A DNA stretch of 47,297 nt, from NCBI GenBank assembly GCA_934097015.1, contig CAKONF010000005.1:1-47297 (forward strand), read 5' to 3'. Made by a program: the position numbers and the translations under genes. Origin of the DNA: an uncultured Bacilli bacterium. Lineage in GTDB: Bacteria; Bacillota_I; Bacilli_A; RF39; UBA660. Of the stretch, positions 22,766 through 31,346 are shown in pieces; position 1 is the first letter of the stretch, and every line of letters begins with the position of its first letter. The notes beneath the pieces are model-generated. The model was not told where the DNA came from, did no database searches, and saw only the letters and a program-made list of their open reading frames with translations.

Positions 22766-24940
22766 ATGGATAAAAATGTTTTTGAATTAGATTTTATGGG
22801 GAGAAAATTGGTTGTAGAAAATGGAGAACTTGCTAAACAAAGTAATGGTGCTGTATTAGTAAGGTATGGAGATACAGTTGTTTTAACTGCTGCTGTTATG
22901 AGTAATAATGTTAGTACTGCAGATTTTTTTCCTTTAACAGTTGTATATAATGAAAAATTATATTCTGTAGGTAAGATACCTGGTGGATTTATTAAAAGAG
23001 AAGGTAGACCTAGTGAAAATGCTACATTAGCAGCACGTTTAATAGATAGACCTATTAGACCTATGTTTGATGAAAATTTTAGAAATGAAGTACAAGTTAT
23101 TAATACTATTTTATCAGTTGACCCTGATAATAGTCCTGAAATGACTGCTTTATTTGGTTCAAGTTTAGCACTTGGAATATCTAATATTCCTTTTGATGGA
23201 CCTGTTGCAGGTGTTGTTGTTGGTAAGATTGGTAAGAAGTTTATTATTAATCCAACAAGTGAAGAGTTAGAACAAACAGAATTAACATTAACAGTTGCTG
23301 GTACTGAAACAGATATTTGTATGATAGAAGCTGGATGTAAACAAGTAAGTGAAGAGGTTATGCTTGATGCTTTAGAATTTGGACAAAAAGCAATTAAAAA
23401 ATTATGTCAATTTCAAAAGAAAATTATTAAGAAAATTGGAGTTAAAAAAACTGAAGTAGAACTTGCTAGTATTGATCCAGAACTTGATAAGGCTGTAAGA
23501 GAATTTAGTACTAATGATATGTTAGAGGCTATACAAATAAAAGATAAGTTAGAAAAATATGCAAGAATAGATGAAGTTAAAGAAGAGGCAATTAATCATT
23601 TTAATGAAATTTATGCTGATAGTGAAGAATTAGAAAGTATTTTAAAAACAGTTAAAAAGATTGTTGATATGATTGAAGGAGAAGAAGTTAGAAAGTTAAT
23701 AACTGAAGATAAGATTAGACCTGATGGACGTAAGATGGATGAAATTAGACCACTTAGTGCTAGAATTGATTTACTTCCTCGTACTCATGGTTCTGCTTTA
23801 TTTACAAGAGGTCAAACTCAAGCTTTATCGACAACTACTTTAGGTGCTATTGGAGAACATCAAATTTTAGATGGACTTGGAATTGAAGATACTAAGAGAT
23901 TTATGCTTCATTATAATTTTCCTGCATTTAGTGTTGGTGAAACTGGTAGATATGGTAGTCCTGGAAGACGTGAAATTGGTCATGGTGCTTTAGGAGAAAG
24001 AGCATTATTACAAGTTATTCCTAGTGAAGAAGAGTTTCCATATACTATTCGTGTAGTTAGTGAAATTTTAGAAAGTAATGGAAGTTCTAGTCAAGCAAGT
24101 ATATGTGCTGGATGTTTATCTTTAATGGCTGCAGGTGTTCCTATTAAAGCGCCAGTTGCTGGTATTGCTATGGGACTTATTACTAAAGGTGATAAGTATA
24201 CAATACTTACAGATATTCAAGGATTAGAAGACCATATGGGTGATATGGATTTTAAAGTTGCTGGTACTAGAGATGGTATTTGTGCTTTACAAATGGATAT
24301 TAAAATTAAAGGTGTAACACGTGAAATATTGAAAGAAGCTTTAGCTCAAGCTAAAAAAGCTAGAATGGAAATTCTTGATTTGATGGAAACAGTTATTAGT
24401 GAACCTAGAAAAGAATTAAGTCCTTATGCTCCTAAGATTGCAACATTTAATATAGACCCTGAAAAGATTAAAGATGTTATTGGTCGTGGTGGAGAAATGA
24501 TTACTAAAATAATACTTGATGCAAGCAATGTTAAAACTGTTAACGATAAAGATGCTGTTAAAGTTGATTTAGAAGATGATGGTAGAGTTATTATATATCA
24601 TACAGACCAAAATGTAATTGATAAAACTGCTGAAATGATAAAAAATATCGTTAGAGTTGTTGAAGATGGTAAAACATATACTGGTAAAGTTGTTAAAGTT
24701 GAAGAATTTGGATGTTTTGTAGAACTTTGGCCAGGATGTGAAGGATTAGTACACGTTTCACAACTAGCTCATGAAAGAGTTGAAAAAACTAGTGATGTTG
24801 TTAAAGTTGGAGATGAAATCATTGTTAAATCTTTAGGATATGATAATCGTGGAAGATTAAATTTAAGTCGTAAGGATGCTTTACCAAAACCTAAGAAAAA
24901 AGAAGATAAGGGTAAAGATAAAAAGAAAAAAGATGAATAG
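22766..24940 (+). CDS. pnp: Polyribonucleotide nucleotidyltransferase (PNPase)
   Basis: Phosphorolytic 3'-5' exoribonuclease of the degradosome. Two RNase PH domains (about 10-230 and 315-530), the second with PLSARIDLLPRTHGSALFTRG and the GLEDHMGDMDFKVAGT active-site region. A KH domain (IDPEKIKDVIGRGGEMI, about 555-610) and an S1 domain (TYTGKVVKVEEFGCFVEL, about 633-700) end in a lysine-rich tail. The length of 724 aa is standard. TGTAGGAGG precedes the ATG. Its last codons overlap the next gene. Confidence 0.97.
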   Translation: MDKNVFELDFMGRKLVVENGELAKQSNGAVLVRYGDTVVLTAAVMSNNVSTADFFPLTVVYNEKLYSVGKIPGGFIKREGRPSENATLAARLIDRPIRPMFDENFRNEVQVINTILSVDPDNSPEMTALFGSSLALGISNIPFDGPVAGVVVGKIGKKFIINPTSEELEQTELTLTVAGTETDICMIEAGCKQVSEEVMLDALEFGQKAIKKLCQFQKKIIKKIGVKKTEVELASIDPELDKAVREFSTNDMLEAIQIKDKLEKYARIDEVKEEAINHFNEIYADSEELESILKTVKKIVDMIEGEEVRKLITEDKIRPDGRKMDEIRPLSARIDLLPRTHGSALFTRGQTQALSTTTLGAIGEHQILDGLGIEDTKRFMLHYNFPAFSVGETGRYGSPGRREIGHGALGERALLQVIPSEEEFPYTIRVVSEILESNGSSSQASICAGCLSLMAAGVPIKAPVAGIAMGLITKGDKYTILTDIQGLEDHMGDMDFKVAGTRDGICALQMDIKIKGVTREILKEALAQAKKARMEILDLMETVISEPRKELSPYAPKIATFNIDPEKIKDVIGRGGEMITKIILDASNVKTVNDKDAVKVDLEDDGRVIIYHTDQNVIDKTAEMIKNIVRVVEDGKTYTGKVVKVEEFGCFVELWPGCEGLVHVSQLAHERVEKTSDVVKVGDEIIVKSLGYDNRGRLNLSRKDALPKPKKKEDKGKDKKKKDE

Positions 24941-25172
24941 AGAAATAAAAATTGGAGAAGTTTATAAACATTTTAAAGGTCACCTTGTTCGAATAGTTTG
25001 TATCGCTAAAAATACAGAAACTATGGAAGAAGAAGTAGTTTATTACCATATTAAAAATAAAGAATATTGGGTAAGACCTCTTAGTATGTTTAATTCATTA
25101 GTAGATAAAGATAAATATCCTGATGTTAAACAAGTTTATAGATTCGAAAAAATAGAGTCTGATAGTGAATAG
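24933..25172 (+). CDS. DUF1653 domain protein
   Basis: A 79-residue protein with the DUF1653 pattern: IGEVYKHFKGHLVRIVCIAKNTE-type N-half, EEEVVYYHI, and a C-half ending FEKIE. The start at 24933 overlaps the pnp stop (ATGAATAG) and matches the family N-terminus; a longer frame reaching 24876 would run through the pnp tail. Function unknown. Cotranscription with pnp is likely because a terminator lies only at its own end. Confidence 0.8.
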   Translation: MNREIKIGEVYKHFKGHLVRIVCIAKNTETMEEEVVYYHIKNKEYWVRPLSMFNSLVDKDKYPDVKQVYRFEKIESDSE

Positions 25173-25188
25173 TTATCAGACTTTTTAA
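25156..25188 (+). terminator. Terminator of rpsO/pnp unit
   Basis: AGTCTGATA (25156-25164) pairs perfectly with TATCAGACT (25174-25182), followed by a T run. Confidence 0.85.
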
Positions 25189-25199
25189 TATAATTTAAT

Positions 25200-25814
25200 A
25201 TGAATAATTTTGTAATAAATATAATGAATAAATATGGATATTTAGGAATACTTTTTTTGATAACAATAGAAAATATATTTCCTCCTATACCTAGTGAAGT
25301 AATACTTACATTAGGTGGATTTATGACTAGTAAAGATGGAATTAATATGTCTTTATTTGGTGTTATAATGTATTCTACTTTTGGTAGTATGTTGGGTGCT
25401 ATAATACTATATTATGTAGGTTATATTTTTAATAAGGATAGACTTTTAAAAATAGTTAGAAGTAAAGTAGGTAGAATACTTTGTTTAAAAGAAAGTGATA
25501 TTGTAAAAAGTGATAGTAGTTTTAATAAAAATGGTGATCTAACAGTATTATATTGTCGTTTTATACCTATTGTTAGAAGTTTAATAAGTATACCAGCTGG
25601 TGTTAATAAAATGAAATTTAGTATATTTTTATTATATACATTTATAGGTTCTTTAATATGGAATACGGTATTGGTTAGTTTAGGTAAATTAGTTGGAGAA
25701 AATTATATGGTAGTAGCAGGAGTGTTTAGTAAATATAGTAAAATTATATTAATATTATTAATTTGTTTGATTGTGTATAAAATTATAAAGAAAATAAGAA
25801 AAGACAAAATATAA
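25200..25814 (+). CDS. DedA-family membrane protein
   Basis: Residues 1-204 show the DedA/SNARE-associated layout: an N-terminal re-entrant loop with ENIFPPIPSEVILTLGGF, then YCRFIPIVRSLISIPAGVNKMKF with the family Arg and Pro-Ala-Gly, and C-terminal helices. DedA proteins flip undecaprenyl phosphate and other lipids across the membrane. The length fits. There is no strong ribosome-binding site; the start is the only early ATG. It stands alone between the DUF1653 terminator and iscS-like gene. Confidence 0.88.
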   Translation: MNNFVINIMNKYGYLGILFLITIENIFPPIPSEVILTLGGFMTSKDGINMSLFGVIMYSTFGSMLGAIILYYVGYIFNKDRLLKIVRSKVGRILCLKESDIVKSDSSFNKNGDLTVLYCRFIPIVRSLISIPAGVNKMKFSIFLLYTFIGSLIWNTVLVSLGKLVGENYMVVAGVFSKYSKIILILLICLIVYKIIKKIRKDKI

Positions 25815-25934
25815 CGATGAAAGATGATAAAAAATAGATATTTGTGTAAAAGAATAGTAAAAAGTGAAGAATAATTTAAAATTACTTTAATTTAATAAAA
25901 ATATAGTATATAATTGATAATAGGTGATAGGGAA

Positions 25935-27059
25935 ATGATATATTTAGATTATTCTGCAACGACACCAGTATTACCTGAAGTGTTAGATAGTTATAATAAA
26001 GTTACTAATGAGTATTTTGGTAATCCTAATAGTTTACATAATTTAGGGTTAAAGTCTAGAGAATTATTAAATAGTGCTACTAGACAGGTTAGTGAACTTT
26101 TAAATATAGATGTTAGTGAATTTAGTTTTACAAGTGGTGCAACAGAAAGTAATAATTTAGCAATTATAGGGGCTTGTTTAGCAAATAAAGATAAGGGAAA
26201 TCATATAATTGTTTCTAAGTTAGAACATCCTAGTATATATAAAATTGTTGATTATTTAGTTAGTATAGGTTTTAAAGTTAGCTATGTTAATAATACTGTT
26301 GAGGGTGTTATTGATTTTGAGGATTTAAAAAGAAAGATGAATGAAGATACTATATTAGTTAGTATATGTGCTGTTAATAGTGAGACTGGTATTAGACAAC
26401 CTTTAAGAACTATAAAACAAGTTATTAATAAATATAATAAGAATATATTATTACATTCTGATATAACACAAGCGTTAGGTAAAGTTAGTATTAATTTTAA
26501 TGATTTTGATTTAGCGAGTGCTAGTGGTCATAAAATATATGCTCCTAAAGGAATAGGTTTGTTTTATAAAAAGAAAAATGTTAAATGTCAAAAGTTATTA
26601 CATGGTACAGATGAATCTTATCATCCTGGTACTCCAGCACTTCCATTAATAGTTTCATTTAGTAAAGCATTACGTATAAGTTTACATGAATTGGATAAAA
26701 AATTGGAAATAGTTAGTAAATGGAATGAAAAATTAGTTAAGAAATTAAGTACTTATCCTAATATTAAAATTAATCAAAGTAAATATTCAATTCCTCATAT
26801 TTTGAATATAAGTTTAATGGATATTAAACCAGAAACTTTTATACATGCTATGGAAAGACATGAAATATATATATCTAGTAATACTGCGTGTAGTAGTGGT
26901 AAGTTATCTACTAGTGTAATGGCTTTGTATAATGATAGATTGAGAGCAGAAACTACTATAAGAATAAGTTTATCTTGTATGACTAAATTAGAAGAAATAA
27001 CTGTGTTTATTAATACTTTTAATGGTGTATATGAAAAGTTGCATAGTTTAAATGAATAA
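25935..27059 (+). CDS. Cysteine desulfurase, NifS/IscS family
   Basis: PLP enzyme that removes sulfur from cysteine for Fe-S or thio-cofactor synthesis. The ATG at 25935 is preferred (MIYLDYSATTPV, the family N-terminus; AGGTGATAGGG upstream) over the frame opening at 25914. Landmarks: FTSGATESNNLAIIG, HSDITQALGK, PLP Lys200 in ASGHKIYAPKG, and catalytic Cys319 in SSNTACSSGK. The length of 374 aa is typical. No iscU or thiI lies adjacent, so the sulfur acceptor is not shown. Confidence 0.92.
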   Translation: MIYLDYSATTPVLPEVLDSYNKVTNEYFGNPNSLHNLGLKSRELLNSATRQVSELLNIDVSEFSFTSGATESNNLAIIGACLANKDKGNHIIVSKLEHPSIYKIVDYLVSIGFKVSYVNNTVEGVIDFEDLKRKMNEDTILVSICAVNSETGIRQPLRTIKQVINKYNKNILLHSDITQALGKVSINFNDFDLASASGHKIYAPKGIGLFYKKKNVKCQKLLHGTDESYHPGTPALPLIVSFSKALRISLHELDKKLEIVSKWNEKLVKKLSTYPNIKINQSKYSIPHILNISLMDIKPETFIHAMERHEIYISSNTACSSGKLSTSVMALYNDRLRAETTIRISLSCMTKLEEITVFINTFNGVYEKLHSLNE

Positions 27060-27065
27060 AAAAAT

Positions 27066-27092
27066 ATCTACTATTTGTTAGTAGATTTTTAT
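27066..27092. terminator. Bidirectional terminator
   Basis: ATCTACTA (27066-27073) pairs with TAGTAGAT (27079-27086), with A-rich and T-rich flanks on either side. It serves the desulfurase gene and the converging hypothetical gene. Confidence 0.75.
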
Positions 27093-27502
27093 ATGAATAA
27101 ATTTTCATAATATTTAATATCAAATTCACTTTGAAGAATACATAAATCATTTTTTATTTTAAAAGTATGAAATATATTATTTGATTTTAGTAAAAAGGGT
27201 AGAGATTTACCATTTTTAAAATTAATAATTATACTTTCTATATTTTTTTCATTTTTTATTAAATTAAATGCATTTTCTTCTAATTGTTTATTTGTTAAAT
27301 TATATTCTATAGTTTTATTTTTAAGTTTTATCATAAAGAAATTACTTATTAAAGAATTAGTATTATTTTCTTTATATGGTATTTCATCACCGTTTGAATC
27401 AATATTAGATATGTATAGTTTATCAAACATTTTATTATTAGCGATAATTGTCTTATTGTTTTCTAAATTAATAATAATATTGTTTATTGATTCATTAGTC
27501 AT
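27089..27502 (-). CDS. Hypothetical protein (137 aa)
   Basis: I do not recognise it. The product is polar and asparagine-rich, predicted to mix beta strands and short helices, with repeated hydrophobic-alternating stretches (INNIIINLENNKTIIANN; IESIIINFKNGKSLPF). These two IINxxNxK segments look like an internal duplication. There is no signal peptide or membrane helix. AGGTGAT upstream of the ATG supports translation. It is transcribed away from the tRNA-Arg region. Confidence 0.6.
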   Translation of the reverse strand: MTNESINNIIINLENNKTIIANNKMFDKLYISNIDSNGDEIPYKENNTNSLISNFFMIKLKNKTIEYNLTNKQLEENAFNLIKNEKNIESIIINFKNGKSLPFLLKSNNIFHTFKIKNDLCILQSEFDIKYYENLFI

Positions 27503-27639
27503 ATTATCACCTAAATTAATTATAGTACAAATTTTATGTTTTTGTCTATCTAAAAAGTATATAAAAGTAAATTATTTATTATATTAAATTTTAAATATGT
27601 GAAATTATATATATACTTTATATTTTTTTAATTTGGGGG

Positions 27640-27668
27640 TTCACAAATTAGAAAATATGTGTTATATT
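27640..27668 (+). promoter_or_regulatory. tRNA-Arg promoter
   Basis: TTCACA (27640-27645), 17 bp, TATATT (27663-27668), about 20 nt upstream of the tRNA. Confidence 0.55.
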
Positions 27669-27688
27669 AGTTAAGTAAATTTATTTGT

Positions 27689-27765
27689 GCGCTCATAGCT
27701 CAATTGGATAGAGCGTTAGACTACGGATCTAAAGGTTAGGGGTTCGACTCCCTTTGGGCGCACCA
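27689..27765 (+). tRNA. tRNA-Arg(ACG)
   Basis: A 77-nt tRNA with 7-bp acceptor (GCGCTCA / TGGGCGC with one G-U), D arm AGCTCAATTGGATAGAGC, anticodon arm TTAGA-CTACGGA-TCTAA giving anticodon ACG, T-loop GGTTCGACTCC and encoded CCA. ACG is normally deaminated to ICG and reads CGN codons. A homologous convergent RNA element begins about 120 bp downstream. Confidence 0.97.
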
Positions 27766-27886
27766 TTTTTTGTTTTTTATTCATAAGAGAGTACTTCACT
27801 GTACTTTTCTTTTTGTATATTTGTTTGTATTTGTTGCATAATATATAATGTATTATATTTAATTTTATACTTGTATATTTAAATAC

Positions 27887-27914
27887 TTGTATTTTTAATA
27901 TAATATGATATAAT
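27887..27914 (+). promoter_or_regulatory. Promoter of plus-strand RNA, element B
   Basis: TTGTAT (27887-27892), 16 bp, TATAAT (27909-27914). No plus-strand ORF with a ribosome-binding site follows; the transcript runs to the terminator at 28008-28040. Confidence 0.65.
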
Positions 27915-27919
27915 TTAAT

Positions 27920-28042
27920 TGTGATAAGTTTACTTGTCAAATTAAAAAGAGATATTTAATTCTGCAAAATTAGGTGTCTCCTTAGTATTTTGTTTTTTGT
28001 AAGTTAGCACCTACATATGATGAGTAGGTGTTATTTTTTAAT
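27920..28042 (+). ncRNA. Candidate antisense RNA, element B (about 120 nt)
   Basis: Predicted from promoter and terminator. It starts near 27920 and ends at CACCTAC (28008-28014), 9-nt loop, GTAGGTG (28024-28030), then TTATTTTTT. Its 3' part is fully complementary to the end of the convergent minus-strand mRNA of the peptide at 27982-28122, including the 3' pairing arm. The terminator tail TATTTTTTAATCCTTG is identical in the homologous element at 33.5 kb. The BsrG/SR4 and TxpA/RatA type I pairs of Bacillus have this convergent 3'-overlap geometry. Confidence 0.6.
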
Positions 28043-28170
28043 CCTTGAAATTCATTAAACGTTCCAATACTATCAATATTAATAAGAGTAGTATTAAATA
28101 TTCCATTAATAATTCCTTTCATTGGATCACCTCCCTTCATACTGAAATGAACTGAGGTGAAACACCTAAT
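27969..28170 (-). repeat. 5'-3' pairing arms of element B mRNA
   Basis: On the minus strand ATTAGGTGTTTC (28170-28159) can pair over 12 bp, with one G-U, to GAGACACCTAAT (27980-27969). The arms bracket the ribosome-binding site and the whole ORF. The 5' arm can alternatively fold locally as AGGTG-TTT-CACCT. The homologous element has arms of different sequence that also pair, so pairing is conserved while sequence is not. Confidence 0.65.
27982..28122 (-). CDS. Small peptide of element B (46 aa), candidate type I toxin-like
   Basis: The ATG at 28122 follows GGGAGGTG at ideal spacing, far better than the in-frame ATG at 28185, which lies at the transcription start. The peptide begins MKGIINGIFNTTLINIDSIG, then contains FQGLKNN and a polar Tyr/Ser tail. 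It is amphipathic rather than strongly hydrophobic. N-terminal residues and the FQ-GLKN block are shared with the peptide at 33584-33643 (MEGKINGLL...), so the coding sequence is conserved between copies. No known family is recognised; the M-E/K-G-x-I-N-G start faintly recalls beta-type phenol-soluble modulins. The 3' end of the ORF lies opposite the antisense RNA. Confidence 0.55.
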   Translation of the reverse strand: MKGIINGIFNTTLINIDSIGTFNEFQGLKNNTYSSYVGANLQKTKY

Positions 28171-28189
28171 GATTAAATATCTCAATATA

Positions 28190-28218
28190 ATTATATAATA
28201 TAAAAATTAATATTACAA
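28190..28218 (-). promoter_or_regulatory. Promoter of element B peptide mRNA
   Basis: On the minus strand TTGTAA (28213-28218), 17 bp, TATAAT (28190-28195). The start of transcription near 28183 places the 5' pairing arm within the first 25 nt of the mRNA. Confidence 0.75.
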
Positions 28219-28319
28219 TGATTATCTATATAAAATAATAGAAAACGTATGTTAAAAATAAAATTTTTTTTTAGTATAAAATTGATTTAATGATGAACAC
28301 TATATAATGGTGATTTATA

Positions 28320-29639
28320 GTGATAAACGGTTATAATATTAGAAAAATAAATGGAGAAGAAGTACTTTGTTTGTATTTAGATTTATCTAGCGAGTTTGCT
28401 AATTTAGATTCTAAAAAAAATAAAAATTTAAAAAAAGAAATAAAAAAATATATTAAGAAAAATAAAATAAATTTTAAAGGAGTTAAAGTAGCTTTAGTTA
28501 TTGGTGGATTTCTTGTTGGTACTGTTATGTTAAATAATATAAAACAAATCGATAATAATTCTAATAATAATAATAATAGTATTGTTGCTATAATGAATGA
28601 AGAACACAATGATATTACTAGTAATAATACTTTACAGGAAGATGAAACTAAGGAAGAGGACGCTGTTCTTCAAGATAGTGATGTTGATGTAGATAATAAA
28701 GTAAATAATGTAGAGAATAATACTACTAGTCAAATAAATAAAGAAGAAGTAAAAAATAAAAATAACGTTGTTAAAGAAAATAATAATAAAGTAGAAGTAA
28801 AAAAAGAAGAAGATATTGTTAAAGAAGAAGTTATTGATAATAATATATATGTTAATGTTAGAAGAAATAATGGTAATATAGAAAAATATGAACTTGAAGA
28901 ATATATAATTGGTGTAGTTGGTGCTGAAATGCCTGCATCATTTAATAAAGAAGCACTTAAAGCACAAAGTGTAGTTGCTAGAACTTATGCTTTAAAATCT
29001 ATAAAAAATAATAAACAGTTAACTACTGATAATAGTACACAAAATTTTAAAGATAATAATGAATTAAAAAAAATGTGGGGTAGTAGTTATAATACTTATT
29101 ATAATAAAATAAAAAGTGCTGTTTTAGAAACAAAAGGATTATATTTGTCATATAATAACGATTATGTTGATGCAGTATATCATTCTACTAGTAATGGGAA
29201 TACAGAAGATGCAGTTTATGTTTGGGGAAATAGTGTACCTTATTTAAAAAGTGTTAGTAGTGAATATGATAATACTAATAAAAATTATAATAGTACTTTA
29301 ACTTTAACTTATAATGAAATATCTAATAAATTAAAAAATAGTATTGATAGTAATACTAAATTTAATATTATAAGTAAAACGAGTGGTAATAGAGTAAAAG
29401 AAATAGAAATTAATGGAACAACATATAGTGGAGTAGAATTTAGAAAATTATTAAATTTAAGGTCAGCTGATTTTAGTATAGAAAATAATGGTGCTAATGT
29501 TGTTATAAGTACTAATGGATATGGGCATGGTGTTGGTATGAGTCAATATGGAGCAAATGGAATGGCTAATAATGGTAGTAGTTACACTGATATATTATTA
29601 CATTACTATACTGGTGTTTCTATTAAAAATATTTATTAA
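28320..29639 (+). CDS. SpoIID-like membrane-anchored protein
   Basis: SpoIID/LytB proteins are lytic transglycosylases that drive engulfment in sporulation. Residues about 53-75 form a transmembrane segment (VKVALVIGGFLVGTVML) after a lysine-rich cytoplasmic stretch. A long Asn/Glu-rich linker (80-175) leads to the SpoIID domain (about 180-439), with EYIIGVVGAEMPASF, KAQSVVARTYAL, YHSTSNGNTEDA and GYGHGVGMSQYGANGMA. The catalytic Glu is expected in GAEMP. The start is GTG, with AATGGTGAT upstream. It converges with gpr and overlaps it by 17 nt at the 3' ends. It lacks the short cytoplasmic tail of true SpoIID, so the exact orthologue is uncertain. Confidence 0.85.
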   Translation: MINGYNIRKINGEEVLCLYLDLSSEFANLDSKKNKNLKKEIKKYIKKNKINFKGVKVALVIGGFLVGTVMLNNIKQIDNNSNNNNNSIVAIMNEEHNDITSNNTLQEDETKEEDAVLQDSDVDVDNKVNNVENNTTSQINKEEVKNKNNVVKENNNKVEVKKEEDIVKEEVIDNNIYVNVRRNNGNIEKYELEEYIIGVVGAEMPASFNKEALKAQSVVARTYALKSIKNNKQLTTDNSTQNFKDNNELKKMWGSSYNTYYNKIKSAVLETKGLYLSYNNDYVDAVYHSTSNGNTEDAVYVWGNSVPYLKSVSSEYDNTNKNYNSTLTLTYNEISNKLKNSIDSNTKFNIISKTSGNRVKEIEINGTTYSGVEFRKLLNLRSADFSIENNGANVVISTNGYGHGVGMSQYGANGMANNGSSYTDILLHYYTGVSIKNIY

Positions 29640-30336
29640 ATATAGTGTTTAGTGTATTAGATATTAAATCTGTTATGTGTGATACGTATAAATCTATATT
29701 TGAATTAGTTAATAACATAATTTTATTGTTATTTATATATTCTAAAGATACTGGTATACCAATAGTTATTATTGGTTTTTTTAATAAATTATAGTCTATT
29801 AATTTATTATTATTTAATATACCACTACCTGGTTTGATACCTTTATTAGATATTTCAATAGTTTGATTAATATAATTTATATTATTTGTTATAAAAGAAT
29901 CTATTAAAATAACTAAGTCTGGTTTAATTAAGTTTGATATACTTTTAATTATTTTATCAGTATTTATACCAGTAGAGCCTAGTATACCTGGTATGAATGC
30001 TGATACTTTAATATTATTTATATTATCTATTCCTTTTATATTATAATTAACTTTTATTTTATTTATAGTAATTGGTCCTATACTATCTGCTGTATTATTA
30101 ATATTACCTAGTCCTATTATAAGTACGTGTTTAATATTAATATTTAATTTGTTAATAAAATATAATATTTCTTTTAAAAATATATTATTTAAAGATTTAT
30201 TATTAATATTATCAAATTTAATTGTATGATAAATATTTGTTTTATTTATAGATTCTAATATTTCTATATTATTATATTTTTTTATTAATTTATATTCTTT
30301 GTTAGTATCTATATACATATCTGTTCTTAAATTCAT
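29623..30336 (-). CDS. gpr: Germination protease GPR
   Basis: Degrades small acid-soluble spore proteins at germination. It starts MNLRTDMYIDT, the GPR entry motif. IIGLGNINNTADSIGP and LVILIDSF contain the two aspartates expected at the active site, and PGILGSTG and EISNKGIKPGSGILNN complete the signature. At 237 aa it is much shorter than Bacillus GPR (about 370), lacking most of the C-terminal half and showing no long propeptide. The presence of GPR argues that the organism makes spores with SASPs. Confidence 0.88.
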   Translation of the reverse strand: MNLRTDMYIDTNKEYKLIKKYNNIEILESINKTNIYHTIKFDNINNKSLNNIFLKEILYFINKLNINIKHVLIIGLGNINNTADSIGPITINKIKVNYNIKGIDNINNIKVSAFIPGILGSTGINTDKIIKSISNLIKPDLVILIDSFITNNINYINQTIEISNKGIKPGSGILNNNKLIDYNLLKKPIITIGIPVSLEYINNNKIMLLTNSNIDLYVSHITDLISNTLNTIFNKYF

Positions 30337-30405
30337 ATATTTTCACCTAATATTATATTGATTAAATTATTAAATAAATATACAATATTAGTAGAGGTTT
30401 TAAAT

Positions 30406-31236
30406 ATGGTAGTAATTGATAATATAAATAATTTAGATTTAGATAATACTATTTGTTGTGGACAAATATTTAGATATGAAAAGTTAGAAGATGACAGTTA
30501 TATAGTTATATTAAAAGATAGAGTAGTTAAATTAAAATATATAGATAATAAATTATATGTAGATTCTAATAATATGGATAATATAGAGAGAGTTATTAGA
30601 GAATATTTAGATTTAGATAGAGATTATATTAGTATAATAGAAAATATTAAAGAATGTGATGATGTACTTGGTAAGTATTTAGATAAATCTATTGGATTAA
30701 AGATGATTAAACAAGACCCTATAGAATGTATTGTTAGCTATATAATAAGTCAAAATAATAGTGTTAGAAATATAAAGAATAGTTTAGATTTAATAAGTTA
30801 TAAGTTTGGAGATAAAGTTATGTTTTTAGATAAAGAATATTATTTATTTCCTAGTATAGATAAGTTAAGTAAAATAAGTTTAGATGAGTTTAGAGAATGT
30901 AAAGTAGGTTTTAGAGATAGATATTTAGTTGATATAATAAGTGATATTGTAGAGAATAGATTAAATGTTAATTATATATTTGAAATGAATAGTGAAGATA
31001 GTTTAAGATATTTGATGAGTTTTAGAGGAATAGGGATGAAAGTTGCTAGTTGTATACTTTTATTTGCTTATGGGAAGTATGATGTTTATCCAATAGATAC
31101 TTGGGTTAAAAAATATATGGATACTAATTATGGTGTTAAAGATGAAAAGAAAATTAAAGAGTTTTGTAAAGAAAAATATGGTGAATATAGTGGACTTGCT
31201 ATTCAATATATGTTTAATGGTATGAGAAATATGTAA
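30406..31236 (+). CDS. 8-oxoguanine DNA glycosylase, Ogg1 type
   Basis: Bifunctional glycosylase/AP lyase that excises 8-oxoG. The ATG at 30406 with AGAGG upstream is preferred over a TTG at 30358. An N-terminal OGG domain (CGQIFRYEK near 17-25) is followed by the HhH-GPD motif FRGIGMKVASCILLF, with the catalytic Lys212, and PIDTW with Asp231. The length of 276 aa is normal for bacterial Ogg. It is divergent from gpr with a 70-bp gap. Confidence 0.87.
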   Translation: MVVIDNINNLDLDNTICCGQIFRYEKLEDDSYIVILKDRVVKLKYIDNKLYVDSNNMDNIERVIREYLDLDRDYISIIENIKECDDVLGKYLDKSIGLKMIKQDPIECIVSYIISQNNSVRNIKNSLDLISYKFGDKVMFLDKEYYLFPSIDKLSKISLDEFRECKVGFRDRYLVDIISDIVENRLNVNYIFEMNSEDSLRYLMSFRGIGMKVASCILLFAYGKYDVYPIDTWVKKYMDTNYGVKDEKKIKEFCKEKYGEYSGLAIQYMFNGMRNM

Positions 31237-31346
31237 ATTTTTTTACAATTTATATTAATAAATAGTTGATTTTTATAAAAAACTATATTAGAATTTATTT
31301 GTAAGGTATGATAATACTCTTAATGATAGAAAGGAAGATATATATT

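Noticed and set aside
27716..27940. Minus-strand 74-codon ORF overlapping tRNA-Arg
   Set aside because: Its end (RPKGVEPLTFRSVV) is the well-known artefact of translating the complement of a tRNA gene; it has no ribosome-binding site.
28123..28185. Upstream in-frame ATG extending the element B peptide by 21 codons
   Set aside because: It lies at the predicted transcription start without a Shine-Dalgarno, while the ATG at 28122 has a near-perfect one.
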